Source of the DNA: Orbus hercynius
GTDB lineage: Bacteria > Pseudomonadota > Gammaproteobacteria > Enterobacterales > Orbaceae
DNA: 64,000 nt
Assembly: GCF_003634275.1 (NCBI RefSeq)
Contig: NZ_RBWY01000001.1
Location: forward strand, 1,051,955-1,115,954
Reading direction: 5' to 3'
Shown here: positions 1 to 9,065 of the stretch, one piece after another
Numbering within the stretch: the first letter of the stretch is position 1
Layout of the letters: each line of letters starts with the position of its first letter
The notes under the pieces: generated by a model
Told to the model about the DNA's origin: nothing
Database searches by the model: none
The model's input: only the letters and a program-made list of their open reading frames with translations
Made by a program: the position numbers and the translations under genes

Positions 1-783
1 GAATTAATGATTGCCAAATATGCGGCAAGCGTCATTGAGCACTCTGGCTATTTTAAAGATGGTTTCTCAATTCAAACAGGCTCAGGGGCATCATCAACCG
101 CCGCAACCCGTTTTTTAGAAGATAAAATGGTAGCGCAAAATATCACCGCGAGTTTTGCTTTAGGGGGCATCACGCAAAGTATTGTTGATTTGCATGAAAA
201 AGGCCTAATCAAAACCTTACTTGATACGCAAAGCTTTGATAATGCTGCAGGTGATTCATTAGCTAAAAATCCAAATCATATCGAGATCTCAACCAATGTC
301 TATGCCAACCCGGCTTCAAAAGCAGCTTGCTGTGATCAACTTGATGTGGTGATTTTAAGTGCACTTGAAATCGATTTGAATTTTAATGTTAACGTATTAA
401 CCGGTTCTGATGGCATTATGCGCGGCGCTTCAGGGGGGCACTGTGATACCGCCGCGAGTGCCAATTTAACCATTATTGTTGCACCATTAATCCGTAGCCG
501 AATTCCAACCGTGATTAATAAAGTGACCACAATCATTACGCCTGGCGAAAGTGTTGATGTTTTAGTGACCGACCATGGTATTGCCGTTAACCCAGCTCGC
601 CCTGAAATCGCTGAACGCCTAACCGCAGCAGGCTTACCGGTAATGACGATTGATGAACTTTATCAACGCGCTATTAATCTAACTGGTGAACCAACACCAT
701 TAGAATTTGACGATAAAATTGTTGGTGTCATCCGTTACCGTGATGGTTCAGTCATTGATGTCGTTAGACAAATTAAAGCATAA
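1..783 (+). CDS. citF: Citrate lyase alpha subunit, 3' part
   Basis: This is the C-terminal half (261 codons; the family is about 510 residues) of the citrate lyase alpha chain. It is the citrate:acetyl-ACP transferase of the citrate fermentation enzyme CitDEF in the cytoplasm. The frame is open to the left edge, so the start lies outside the window. Family-typical stretches are the Gly/Ser-rich FSIQTGSGASSTAATRF near the start, GSDGIMRGASGGHCDTAA in the middle and the C-terminal VGVIRYRDGSVIDVVRQIK. citX follows, as in cit operons, but after a hairpin terminator. Product identity is from recognition of the family; full length cannot be judged. Confidence 0.93.
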   Translation, partial: ELMIAKYAASVIEHSGYFKDGFSIQTGSGASSTAATRFLEDKMVAQNITASFALGGITQSIVDLHEKGLIKTLLDTQSFDNAAGDSLAKNPNHIEISTNVYANPASKAACCDQLDVVILSALEIDLNFNVNVLTGSDGIMRGASGGHCDTAASANLTIIVAPLIRSRIPTVINKVTTIITPGESVDVLVTDHGIAVNPARPEIAERLTAAGLPVMTIDELYQRAINLTGEPTPLEFDDKIVGVIRYRDGSVIDVVRQIKA

Positions 784-812
784 CAATGATTGCTTTACGG
801 TCAATAACACCT

Positions 813-845
813 AAAATGATAGGCATACTGCCTATCATTTTTTTA
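813..845 (+). terminator. Intrinsic terminator between citF and citX
   Basis: A 12-bp perfect stem (814-825 with 829-840, arms reading AAATGATAGGCA and its complement) with a 3-nt loop is followed by a run of T (838-845). It is a good rho-independent terminator, and lies only about 19 nt before the citX start codon. It would lower citX expression relative to the structural genes. Confidence 0.75.
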
Positions 846-863
846 TGCTGATACGGAATTAAT

Positions 864-1409
864 ATGACTCATCATACCTTACCAGATATCCGCCCTATTA
901 CGCTGCATGAACTATTAGATGCAAAAGAAAAGCGCGTTGCTTTACAACATCGCTTACTAAAACAATATCGGTTACCGCTAATCTCCTTAACGATTACGCT
1001 ACCCGGTGCCGTTAAACTAAATGGCTGCGCCCTATTTTTATTCCGGCAAGCTCAGCAGCAAATTATTCAATATTACCAACAGCATCACATTACCTGCCTT
1101 AAAACGATTGAACACATTCAAGCAACTGGCTCTGAAGGTTTTTTTGTCTTAGATATGCCAGAATTGAGCTTAAAACAAGCGTGTATTGATCTAGAACAGC
1201 AGCATCCTTTAGGCCGTCTTTGGGATATTGATGTGTTATCGCCGGCTACATTAACGAGTATTTCAAGAACCCAGCTTGGTTACCCGCCTCGCCAGTGCCT
1301 GATTTGTGATAATAATGCTAAAATCTGTGGCCGAGCACGTACGCATTCCCTTGATGAGCTCAACCAAACAATCATGACCCTTGCCACACAACACGGTTAT
1401 CGCGCTTAA
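864..1409 (+). CDS. citX: Apo-citrate lyase phosphoribosyl-dephospho-CoA transferase CitX
   Basis: 181 residues. CitX attaches the 2'-(5''-phosphoribosyl)-3'-dephospho-CoA prosthetic group to the acyl carrier subunit CitD. The family signatures are present: HPLGRLWDIDV at about 114-124 and the Cys motif PPRQCLICDNNAKICGR at about 141-157. It is a stand-alone CitX and not a CitXG fusion; no citG follows, so the triphosphoribosyl-dephospho-CoA synthase must be encoded elsewhere. A terminator-like hairpin separates it from citF, so it depends on read-through or on its own promoter. Confidence in the family is high. Confidence 0.92.
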   Translation: MTHHTLPDIRPITLHELLDAKEKRVALQHRLLKQYRLPLISLTITLPGAVKLNGCALFLFRQAQQQIIQYYQQHHITCLKTIEHIQATGSEGFFVLDMPELSLKQACIDLEQQHPLGRLWDIDVLSPATLTSISRTQLGYPPRQCLICDNNAKICGRARTHSLDELNQTIMTLATQHGYRA

Positions 1410-1568
1410 GTGGCAAGGAATTGCCATTATTACTGTGCTTTATTTCATCTTTGATCAAACTCTCACTAAGTAAACAATGAGCCATCATCGTATAAAGAAT
1501 TTGTATACGAGTTATTTAACTTGGATTAGCGCAATTTAATGATCGTTGTCCAAGTAATGGGCTAAATG

Positions 1569-1595
1569 AGTATTGTATGCGTATCAATACTTTTA
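1569..1595 (+). terminator. Weak terminator candidate after citX
   Basis: A 7-bp stem (AGTATTG, 1569-1575, with CAATACT, 1585-1591) with a 9-nt loop is followed by TTTT. It lies 160 nt after citX and just before the convergent tadG-like gene. The stem is AT-rich, so this is only a candidate. The rest of 1410-1616 shows nothing recognisable. Confidence 0.3.
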
Positions 1596-1616
1596 TCGTC
1601 AATATCTATCTGGCGA

Positions 1617-3455
1617 TTAATTGAATTCAATCACTTCTTGCTCATTATCTGTCATGATATTAAATAAAATATCTTTTAGATCTTCAATATTGGGGGAATA
1701 AAAAATATTGTTCTGGCCAGTACATTCAGCCCAGCGCTTAACATGTTTTTTATGCGCCCCTTTTGAAGCAAGCATAATAAAATAAATATTCACTTTTTTG
1801 GTATTTGGTGAATAAAGTTTATAACTATTAGGATCTTTGACTTTGTCACAAATCTGATATTTATCCATAAACACATCACGCATCTTTATATTACTATTAT
1901 CACCGCCGTCAGAAATTAAGATAATCGCTTTATTTTCTGATTTACCTTTAGTTATAACAGGAACTGCACGCATAAAACCTGACATTGATTCAGTCAAGCC
2001 GCCTGCCGATAAATCATCGATATCACTATCTTCAATGCCGCCCATATCCTCGTCATCTTGTTTATCCTCATCTTTTTCATCTTGATCGATCTCTTCATCA
2101 TCAATATCCTCATCGTCGTCATCGATAGGATCATCTGGCTCCATCGCATTTAAGTTGGATGATAATTCAATTAAATGAGTATGTATTTTAGCATTGGCAA
2201 ATGTTTTACGTTTTCCTTTAATCATACGGCACATTTTACGAAAAGGCCGATAGTAAGAGGCCGTTGATGTCCAAGCCATTGGAAAGGTTACCACAGCATG
2301 ATTTGATTCACCTTCAGGAATAAACAATCGATTGATGGTCGCTTGATAATCAATGGTAGAATCATTAGCAATATTACGATAGCGACCTTTAGCCGCTAGG
2401 CGACGAACTTCATACGCTGTTTTTAATTCATTTTTAAATAATGGATTAATGGTTTTATTCGTTAAATTTTGATAAGCCGTAATTCCATCAAATATCATTG
2501 CCAGAGGGGTTTGCGCATTATCATTACCATATTTATCGCTCAAACAACTATATTCATAGTTACCCGAAGCGTAATTCGCCTTGTTTTTATTGGTATAGCA
2601 ATAACTCTCGCGCGTATCTTCTAAGTCATTTTTATTCAGTGATGGGCTAACATAATGTTTGTAATAATAATAGCGGTAGCGATCGGCAAAATGGGCATTT
2701 TTCTCTAATTTTGAATAATTATTCGCTTTAACTAATGACCAATATTGATAATTAATCTGATATTTACTTTTTGGTACAAAGACAACAGAGCATCCATATA
2801 GTTCTCCCCCCCGCTCATTTTTACCTGCAAGTTTTGTTGGAACGCCATTACCATAAGGTACAATTGCAAAACGCGTATTTGGTGTTTTACTCCCTTCATT
2901 AACCAACTCTTTTAGTATCTCTTTTAACCGCTTAAGCTTTTTACCACGCATTGATGCAGACATATCAGTGACAAAGACATAATCACCATTAATTAACTTC
3001 GCTTTTTTTCGGCAGGCATCACTTTTGTAGCTCACATCTTCCACATCATCAAAGCTTGCTAACGCGCCAGAAGGTACAATGGTTGCAACAGAAGCGGTTG
3101 CTTGACCATCATAAGTCATACATCCATTACTACTTGTATAAGTCTTTACCGAGACATTTTTAAATTCTTTCGCTTGAGGTAAATAACCTTCTAAATAGAT
3201 TGTTAATAAAGCCTTATTTTTATCCTCATTAGTTTCCCCACGATTTGCAATGGTAATGATACCCTCGTTTATGGCATCAGCTAAACGTGCTTTTCGACCA
3301 ATTAATTGCATACTGTCAAAATAAAGCGCTAAGATAGCGAGCATAAATGGCAACAGCAAAGCAAAAATAATAACAACACTTCCACCACGCGCCAAAGTAA
3401 AACGTATTAATAGGTATTTTATAGAATTAAACAATCTCATTTTTCTCGCTCTCAT
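1617..3455 (-). CDS. TadG-like pilus-assembly protein with von Willebrand A domain
   Basis: About 612 residues. An N-terminal membrane segment (residues about 25-48, GGSVVIIFALLLPFMLAILALYF) has the Tad-type pseudopilin look. A vWA domain follows with the MIDAS-like VTDMSASM at about 164-171 and the later strand AIILISDGGDNSN. Between them, at roughly residues 440-490, is a very acidic stretch of nearly continuous Asp/Glu, unlike the neighbours. The end, FYSPNIEDLKDILFNI, is typical of TadG C-termini. It is third in a tadE-tadF-tadG row (gap of about 31 nt). The start could be TTG 3461, ATG 3455 or ATG 3440; none has a strong Shine-Dalgarno. No other tad gene is nearby. Confidence 0.8.
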   Translation of the reverse strand: MRARKMRLFNSIKYLLIRFTLARGGSVVIIFALLLPFMLAILALYFDSMQLIGRKARLADAINEGIITIANRGETNEDKNKALLTIYLEGYLPQAKEFKNVSVKTYTSSNGCMTYDGQATASVATIVPSGALASFDDVEDVSYKSDACRKKAKLINGDYVFVTDMSASMRGKKLKRLKEILKELVNEGSKTPNTRFAIVPYGNGVPTKLAGKNERGGELYGCSVVFVPKSKYQINYQYWSLVKANNYSKLEKNAHFADRYRYYYYKHYVSPSLNKNDLEDTRESYCYTNKNKANYASGNYEYSCLSDKYGNDNAQTPLAMIFDGITAYQNLTNKTINPLFKNELKTAYEVRRLAAKGRYRNIANDSTIDYQATINRLFIPEGESNHAVVTFPMAWTSTASYYRPFRKMCRMIKGKRKTFANAKIHTHLIELSSNLNAMEPDDPIDDDDEDIDDEEIDQDEKDEDKQDDEDMGGIEDSDIDDLSAGGLTESMSGFMRAVPVITKGKSENKAIILISDGGDNSNIKMRDVFMDKYQICDKVKDPNSYKLYSPNTKKVNIYFIMLASKGAHKKHVKRWAECTGQNNIFYSPNIEDLKDILFNIMTDNEQEVIEFN

Positions 3456-3486
3456 AGCCAAAATAGTAAAGCTATTTTCAGTTTAA

Positions 3487-4071
3487 TTAACGAATCATTC
3501 CTAGGCTTGAGGTTTGATACAGGCTAGGAAATAATGTATTGTCCAAAAAAGTAATCGGGATCAGATTGGTATTTTTAGCGCACAATGATAACCTTATAAT
3601 TGGAATCCAACCCTCTGCACTCCATGCGCTATAAAGATGTAATTCCTTAGTTGGCGGCAAATCAGAAAAGCATTCGCTATTGGGTAATTCTGTGTCTGTT
3701 TGTGAGATTAATTTAATCGTTTCTTTTATGATTCGATTATTTTCAGTACTTTTTTTATCGAAATATATTGCTTCAAGCTGAATTTGTAAGTGTTGACTTA
3801 AATTTTCGCCAAGCATTTGTTTCGTCGCAAGAAGTAGTTCATTAACCTCATTTTGATCAATCTTTTTAAGGCTATTGCCGTATAATTTTGTTCTTTCACG
3901 CATTAAAGTGAAAGATGAGTAATTTACTCGCTCGAGTTTATTATGTTGTAAAATAGCTATACCGATATTGGCTGAAAAGTAAATAATGACAAAAAAACAG
4001 AGGCACACAATGGCAAATTCGATAGACATCGAACCATTTTTTTCACGGAAAATACTTATTAGATTCATCAT
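3487..4071 (-). CDS. TadE/TadF-like minor pseudopilin
   Basis: 194 residues. The N-terminus has a short basic head (FREKNG) followed by SMSIEFAIVCLCFFVIIYFSANIGIAILQ, one hydrophobic helix with the conserved Glu of TadE/F pseudopilins. The rest is a periplasmic domain with Cys residues near the middle and end (ECFSDL, SLCAKN). It sits between the tadE-like gene (35-nt gap) and the tadG-like gene, all on the minus strand, so they are probably one transcript. In Tad systems such proteins are minor pilins of Flp pili; no Flp pilin or secretion ATPase is in this window, so whether it works in pilus assembly here is open. Confidence 0.75.
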   Translation of the reverse strand: MMNLISIFREKNGSMSIEFAIVCLCFFVIIYFSANIGIAILQHNKLERVNYSSFTLMRERTKLYGNSLKKIDQNEVNELLLATKQMLGENLSQHLQIQLEAIYFDKKSTENNRIIKETIKLISQTDTELPNSECFSDLPPTKELHLYSAWSAEGWIPIIRLSLCAKNTNLIPITFLDNTLFPSLYQTSSLGMIR

Positions 4072-4106
4072 AACGCCTATTCTATATTTTTAATATTGGC
4101 TATAAA

Positions 4107-4574
4107 TTAATGCTCTTGCACATAAACCAAACTGCTACTCAGCTCAGTACCTGAGAAATACTTTAAGCCAACGGCAAAAATTGAATTGGCACCCAGGTAA
4201 TTGATATTGTAAATGGCAATTTTCTTCGAACTATCGTTATTACAGAGATTAGCGCTGATATCGGATAAATTCTCGCAGTAGGTGATATGAATATTGATAT
4301 CATTTTTGGTCACTTCATCAAAAAATAACCACATGAAAGTAGAATTACTATCATGAATTTTTTTATTAAATAGCGACAGATACGTTTCATTATTCAAACG
4401 CTGCCTTGATACTAGTCTTCCAGCTTCGGCAACAGAAAGATCAAAAACGGCTGATAAAGCGATAAAACGACATAATTCAATTAAAAATAATAAAACGAGT
4501 AAAAACGGTACGATAACGATGGCAAATTCAATGCTCGTGACACCAGATCTGTTGGCGTAAAAATGTTTAATCAT
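4107..4574 (-). CDS. TadE-like pseudopilin
   Basis: 155 residues. It begins with a short basic segment then GVTSIEFAIVIVPFLLVLLFLIELCRFIA (residues about 10-38), a textbook TadE N-terminus with the conserved Glu after Ile. A Cys-containing periplasmic part follows (ITYCENLSDISANLCN). The ATG has a good ribosome binding site (AAGGGA seven bases upstream). It is the first gene of the minus-strand tadE-F-G-like trio and is divergent from mutS across a 610-bp spacer. Confidence 0.8.
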   Translation of the reverse strand: MIKHFYANRSGVTSIEFAIVIVPFLLVLLFLIELCRFIALSAVFDLSVAEAGRLVSRQRLNNETYLSLFNKKIHDSNSTFMWLFFDEVTKNDINIHITYCENLSDISANLCNNDSSKKIAIYNINYLGANSIFAVGLKYFSGTELSSSLVYVQEH

Positions 4575-5184
4575 TCACTTATCCCTTAAAATAATCAAGT
4601 GCTTTATTAATATGATAATATTAGCCTTGATGCACCTTATCGTGTTTAGCCACGCCATAGATGTCAATGCCAAAAGTGAGATGTTTGCTAAATCACTTTT
4701 AGTTAAATTAATACTTTTCAGTATCTTTTTTTACAGATAGATTATCTTTCTTTATGATGTCGTATCACATATTACGATTTGACAAAACACACGCATATTA
4801 CACGGTAATGATTAATCGGTACAGTGTATATTAGTTATTGAAATGCTAAATTACATTTTATAATATTGCTAAATATGTAAATATGATGATTTAGCCTCGT
4901 CGTTAGGGGATGAATAAAGCAAGTAACCCTTTATTAAGATATACAGTGTTAATTAACCATTCGTGATTGCTTAATATTGGCTAAAATAGGTCTCTACGAT
5001 AAAATAATAATCGGTTATAATGTGGTGAGTTATATGAGTCATTGAATAATAAAGAATAAACATAATAATAATGACAATTGTATTTTATTTAACCCATGCT
5101 TAAAACTCAGCCACATTTGATCATTTTAAGTTGAGCAAGTGGTTTTTATGAATTGAAATATCAATAATAAGTTGAAATATCACC
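4575..5184. other. Intergenic spacer between tadE-like gene and mutS
   Basis: 610 bp of AT-rich sequence between divergent genes. It must hold both promoters. A TTGACA occurs at 4779-4784 (plus) and a TATAAT at 5016-5021 (plus), but neither has a partner at proper spacing. I see no ORF with a ribosome binding site and no structured RNA. It could be where other tad genes were lost, but no recognisable remnant is left. Confidence 0.5.
5153..5182 (+). repeat. 11-bp direct repeat in the mutS translation-start region
   Basis: TTGAAATATCA occurs at 5153-5163 and again at 5172-5182, a 19-bp period ending two bases before the mutS ATG at 5185. The second copy occupies the place of the Shine-Dalgarno sequence, of which none is visible. 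The role is unknown. Confidence 0.6.
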
Positions 5185-7743
5185 ATGAATGAAAACGAAA
5201 AATTAACTCATCACACTCCCATGATGCAGCAGTATTTAAAACTGAAAGCAGAGAATCCCGATATTTTGTTATTTTATCGCATGGGTGATTTTTACGAATT
5301 ATTTTATGATGATGCCAAAAAAGCTTCGCAGCTACTCGATATCTCGTTAACTAAACGTGGCGCTTCAGCCGGAGAACCGATCCCAATGGCCGGCGTTCCT
5401 TACCATGCGGTTGAAGGATACTTGGCCAAATTAATTTCATTAGGTGAATCGGTGGCAATTTGTGAGCAAATTGGCGATCCCACAACTAGTAAGGGGCCGG
5501 TTGAACGCAAAGTGGTACGAATCGTAACACCGGGTACAGTCAGTGATGAGCAGTTACTTGAAGATCGCAAAGACAACTTATTAGCCGCAATTTGGCACCA
5601 AGCCGAAGGCTATGGTTATGCAACGCTTGATATTAGTTCCGGTCGATTTAATGTGTTTGAATGTCATAGTCAAGAAGCCATGCAAGCGGAATTACAACGC
5701 ACCAATCCTGTTGAAATTTTATATCCTGAAACCTTTGCTGTAATGCATTTAATCGATAATCGCCATGGCTTAAGGCGCCGACCGTTATGGGAGTTTGAGT
5801 TAAGCACCGCCAAGCAGCAACTGAATCTGCAATTTGGTACTAAAGATTTAATCGGTTTTGGCGTTGAGCAAGCGAGCAAAGCATTAAAAGCAGCCGGTTG
5901 CTTACTCCAATATGTCAAAGATACCCAAAAAACAGCGCTACCGCATATCCGCGCACTGACTAAAGTCTCTGCCGATAAATTTGTTGTGCTCGATGCCGCA
6001 ACCCGGCGAAATTTAGAATTAACTGAAAATTTATCGGGGGGCACAGAAAATACGGTAGCTGCTGTGTTAGACAAAACACAGACCGCGATGGGCAGTCGCA
6101 TGTTAAAGCGTTGGTTACATACCCCAATTCGCGATGTGGTTGTCTTAAACCAAAGACAGACCTCCATTGCTGAGCTACAAAATCAATACGACAATATTCA
6201 ACCCTTATTAAAGCAAATTGGCGATATTGAGCGTATCTTAGCAAGGTTAGCATTACGCTCAGCTCGGCCTCGCGACTTTGCTAGGTTACGTGATGCTTAT
6301 AATATTTTACCCACACTGCAACATGCACTCAGTGAATTAAACAATCCTTATTTACAAACCTTGCGCCAACATATTCATGTATTTAGTGATATCGCAACAT
6401 TGCTCAATCAAGCTATTATCGAAACCCCACCGGTATTAATTCGAGATGGCGGCGTACTTGCTCAAGGCTATAATACCGAACTTGATGAACTCAGAGCTCT
6501 ATCCGCCGGTGCAACAAGTTACTTAGATCAACTGGAAATACGTGAACGTAGTGCACTCGGCATTGATACGTTAAAAATTGGCTATAATGCGATTCATGGC
6601 TATTACATTCAAGTCAGTCGCGGGCAGAGTCACCTTGTTCCCATTCACTATACCCGTCGGCAAACGCTCAAAAATGCCGAGCGCTACATTATTCCTGAAT
6701 TGAAAGAGTATGAAGATAAAGTACTCACCTCAAAAGGCAAAGCGCTCGCATTAGAAAAAGCGTTATATGATCAACTCTTTGATCTGCTCTTACCCCATTT
6801 ATCTGCCATGCAAAGCAGTGCTGAATCATTAGCTGAGCTTGACGTATTAGCTAATTTAGCCGAACGTGCGGATAACTTAAACTATTGCGCCCCGAAACTT
6901 ATTAATAAAAAAGGTATTCATATCGAAAATGGTCGCCATTTGGTGGTAGAACAAGTGATGTCAAAGCCATTTATCGCCAATGCACTAAATTTATCGCAAG
7001 AGCGTAAAATGCTAATCATAACAGGGCCAAATATGGGGGGTAAAAGTACCTATATGCGTCAAACTGCCCTGATTGTTCTATTGAGTTATATCGGTAGTTT
7101 TGTGCCTGCTAGCGCCGCGATGATAGGGCCAATTGATCGTATTTTTACCCGTATTGGCGCTTCAGATGACTTAGCGTCAGGCCGTTCAACCTTTATGGTT
7201 GAAATGACAGAAACCGCCAACATCATGCATAATGCCACCGAACACAGTTTGGTTTTAATGGATGAAATCGGTCGTGGAACATCAACCTACGATGGCTTAT
7301 CACTCGCTTGGGCGTGCGTTGAAACATTAGTTAATCAGATAAAAGCCATGACACTGTTTGCCACCCATTATTTTGAACTCACGCAGCTACCTGAAAAAAT
7401 CACCGGTATCTACAATGTCCACTTTGATGCGATAGAACACGATAACACGATCGCCTTTCGCCATACTGTTGAGGAAGGCGCGGCAAGTAAGAGCTATGGT
7501 ATTGCCGTTGCTGGGCTTGCCGGTGTGCCTAATGCCATTTTAAAACGCGCAAAGCAGAAATTGAAAGAGTTAGAGTTGCTGTCACAGCACTCAAGCAATC
7601 TGCCTGTTGATAACACACAGTTATCGTTAATGAATCACACTGAGCCATCCGAAATTGAACAGGCGCTAAAGCAAATTGATCCCGATACACTAACGCCAAA
7701 ACAAGCGTTAGACATGCTATATCAACTCAAAAAATTACTGTAG
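5185..7743 (+). CDS. mutS: DNA mismatch repair protein MutS
   Basis: 852 residues, essentially the E. coli length. It recognises mismatches and small loops and recruits MutL. The mismatch-reading Phe-Tyr-Glu is at residues 36-38 (GDFYELF). The ATPase domain has Walker [10 protein letters not shown] at 614-622, the MutS signature [14 protein letters not shown], Walker [17 protein letters not shown] and FATHYFELT. The C-terminal tetramer/helix tail ([17 protein letters not shown]) is present. It is a single gene, divergent from the tad-like genes. The start codon has no obvious ribosome binding site but is supported by the alignment of the first residues with the family. Confidence 0.98.
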   Translation: MNENEKLTHHTPMMQQYLKLKAENPDILLFYRMGDFYELFYDDAKKASQLLDISLTKRGASAGEPIPMAGVPYHAVEGYLAKLISLGESVAICEQIGDPTTSKGPVERKVVRIVTPGTVSDEQLLEDRKDNLLAAIWHQAEGYGYATLDISSGRFNVFECHSQEAMQAELQRTNPVEILYPETFAVMHLIDNRHGLRRRPLWEFELSTAKQQLNLQFGTKDLIGFGVEQASKALKAAGCLLQYVKDTQKTALPHIRALTKVSADKFVVLDAATRRNLELTENLSGGTENTVAAVLDKTQTAMGSRMLKRWLHTPIRDVVVLNQRQTSIAELQNQYDNIQPLLKQIGDIERILARLALRSARPRDFARLRDAYNILPTLQHALSELNNPYLQTLRQHIHVFSDIATLLNQAIIETPPVLIRDGGVLAQGYNTELDELRALSAGATSYLDQLEIRERSALGIDTLKIGYNAIHGYYIQVSRGQSHLVPIHYTRRQTLKNAERYIIPELKEYEDKVLTSKGKALALEKALYDQLFDLLLPHLSAMQSSAESLAELDVLANLAERADNLNYCAPKLINKKGIHIENGRHLVVEQVMSKPFIANALNLSQERKMLIITGPNMGGKSTYMRQTALIVLLSYIGSFVPASAAMIGPIDRIFTRIGASDDLASGRSTFMVEMTETANIMHNATEHSLVLMDEIGRGTSTYDGLSLAWACVETLVNQIKAMTLFATHYFELTQLPEKITGIYNVHFDAIEHDNTIAFRHTVEEGAASKSYGIAVAGLAGVPNAILKRAKQKLKELELLSQHSSNLPVDNTQLSLMNHTEPSEIEQALKQIDPDTLTPKQALDMLYQLKKLL

Positions 7744-7768
7744 CCAAACCTGCCTCACCTAGATTATC

Positions 7769-7800
7769 GCATCCCAATTATTATTAAGTTGGGATGTTTA
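7769..7800. terminator. Hairpin between convergent mutS and the SorC-type regulator
   Basis: An 8-bp stem CATCCCAA (7770-7777) pairs with TTGGGATG (7789-7796) around an 11-nt loop. It lies between two convergent genes. The T tracts are short on both strands, so termination is plausible but not certain. Confidence 0.45.
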
Positions 7801-7819
7801 ATAATCGAATCAACTAGCA

Positions 7820-8770
7820 TCAAGGCTCCTGACTCAATCTCAGCGCAGTCTGTTCATCGGTGACCAAACCTTTTAGCCATCTTCCTTTTAATACTGCTTT
7901 AATCGACGGGTATTTATGTGCGCCGGCCGCAAATCCAATCACATTCATTGCCGAATTAGGCTTCAATCGAATACTGGTAGTTAAGGCCTCAAATTCACTC
8001 TCAATCGGCTGGCCATTTTCATTCAGGAAATGACCCAACAATTCAGCCACTGCGCCGAGCTGTTTCAAATGAATGGCTTGCTCATCGGTCAGGAATTGTT
8101 CGGTATTTAATGGACAGCCCAATCCCACATCGCCGATGCCGATAAATACCACATCAGACTGTAACGCTTTATCTTTCACAATTTGATAAGCCTTATGCTG
8201 GCACCAGGTTTGTTTATCTTCTGGAATTTCGGCATACAAGGGTGCTGGGATAATAAAATATTTGCAGGCGATTTTCTCAGCCAGTTTTAACGGCACATCA
8301 TAACGCGTGGCTGAGCCGTCTCTAGCAATCGCACCAATCAACGAGACACTAATATGTTGTGGGCGCTGACGTTGTGGTAAAACATCAATAATGTCGCGTA
8401 ATGTTTTACCTGAACCAATACCAATAATTTGCGGGGTTTCTTGATCAATAAACTGACTCATAACCTCCGCCCCTTCTTGCGATATCATGTCACGAATGCC
8501 TTGCTCATCGGCACCAATTGAAGGAACAACTCGCACCGTTTCGAGCTGATATTTATCCGCTAATATTTGTGCCAACTCTAAACATTCGCTAATGGGATGT
8601 ACAATATTGACATTCACCAGTCCCTGTTCTCTGGCTACCGACAGTAACCTTTGAGCGATTTGTCGAGATATGCCTAAAATTTTAGCAATTTCTAATTGCG
8701 TTTTGCCTGCCACATAATATAGCCATGCAACCCTAGCGGCTAAATCTTGTTTTTTGTGTTCTTTATACAT
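7820..8770 (-). CDS. SorC-family sugar-binding transcriptional regulator, probable arabitol regulator
   Basis: 316 residues. N-terminal helix-turn-helix (about 10-55: KTQLEIAKILGISRQIAQRLLSVAREQGLV), then the SorC effector domain, with IGIGSGKTLRDIIDVLP around residue 125 and AAGAHKYPSIKAVLKGRWLKGLVTDEQTA at the end. SorC proteins sense phosphorylated sugars or polyols and act as activators or repressors. It is divergent from dalD-dalK-dalT, which fits the DalR role in arabitol operons. The function as D-arabitol regulator is inferred from position; the family is clear. Confidence 0.85.
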   Translation of the reverse strand: MYKEHKKQDLAARVAWLYYVAGKTQLEIAKILGISRQIAQRLLSVAREQGLVNVNIVHPISECLELAQILADKYQLETVRVVPSIGADEQGIRDMISQEGAEVMSQFIDQETPQIIGIGSGKTLRDIIDVLPQRQRPQHISVSLIGAIARDGSATRYDVPLKLAEKIACKYFIIPAPLYAEIPEDKQTWCQHKAYQIVKDKALQSDVVFIGIGDVGLGCPLNTEQFLTDEQAIHLKQLGAVAELLGHFLNENGQPIESEFEALTTSIRLKPNSAMNVIGFAAGAHKYPSIKAVLKGRWLKGLVTDEQTALRLSQEP

Positions 8771-8948
8771 TGATTTGCTAACTCATATACCAAACATTTG
8801 ATACCTCAGATAGTTAATTCTAATCGGATTTATAGGCTTAATCAATCATGAAGAGTCATACCACTGAGTATTGACTAGCCCAATACTATCGTTACTTTTA
8901 CCTCTATTGATTATTTAATAAGCCAAATTGAACAAATCAACAGCTAAT

Positions 8949-9030
8949 GAGCAAATGTAAATAATGTGATCATGCTCGCAGACACCCATTCGCTGTTCAT
9001 CTAAACTAATCTAAAAATGAGCATTTGCTC
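8949..9030. promoter_or_regulatory. Repeated operator-like motif GAGCAAATG in the dal control region
   Basis: GAGCAAATG is at 8949-8957 and its reverse complement at 9022-9030. The second copy is part of a palindrome GAGCA-TT-TGCTC (9019-9030), and another half, CATGCTC, lies at 8971-8977. The spacing and symmetry suit a SorC-type regulator binding two sites in the spacer between its own gene and dalD. The assignment to the adjacent regulator is inference. Confidence 0.55.
8965..8980 (+). promoter_or_regulatory. CRP-like site upstream of dalD
   Basis: TGTGA-tcatgc-TCGCA matches the CRP consensus TGTGA-N6-TCACA at 9 of 10 positions and has AT-rich flanks. It is about 86 bp before the dalD start codon, with TAATCT (9007-9012) as a possible -10, which would place CRP near -46. 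Catabolite control of a polyol operon is expected. Confidence 0.6.
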
Positions 9031-9065
9031 TAAAACAAAACAAATACTCAACAAGGGAAATCATT

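Noticed and set aside
4779-4807. TTGACA in the tadE-mutS spacer as a promoter
   Set aside because: No -10-like hexamer at 15-19 bp; the nearest TAATGA is 21 bp away.
5670-6253. Two overlapping minus-strand frames inside mutS
   Set aside because: They lie wholly within a well-conserved gene, look like no known protein and overlap each other.
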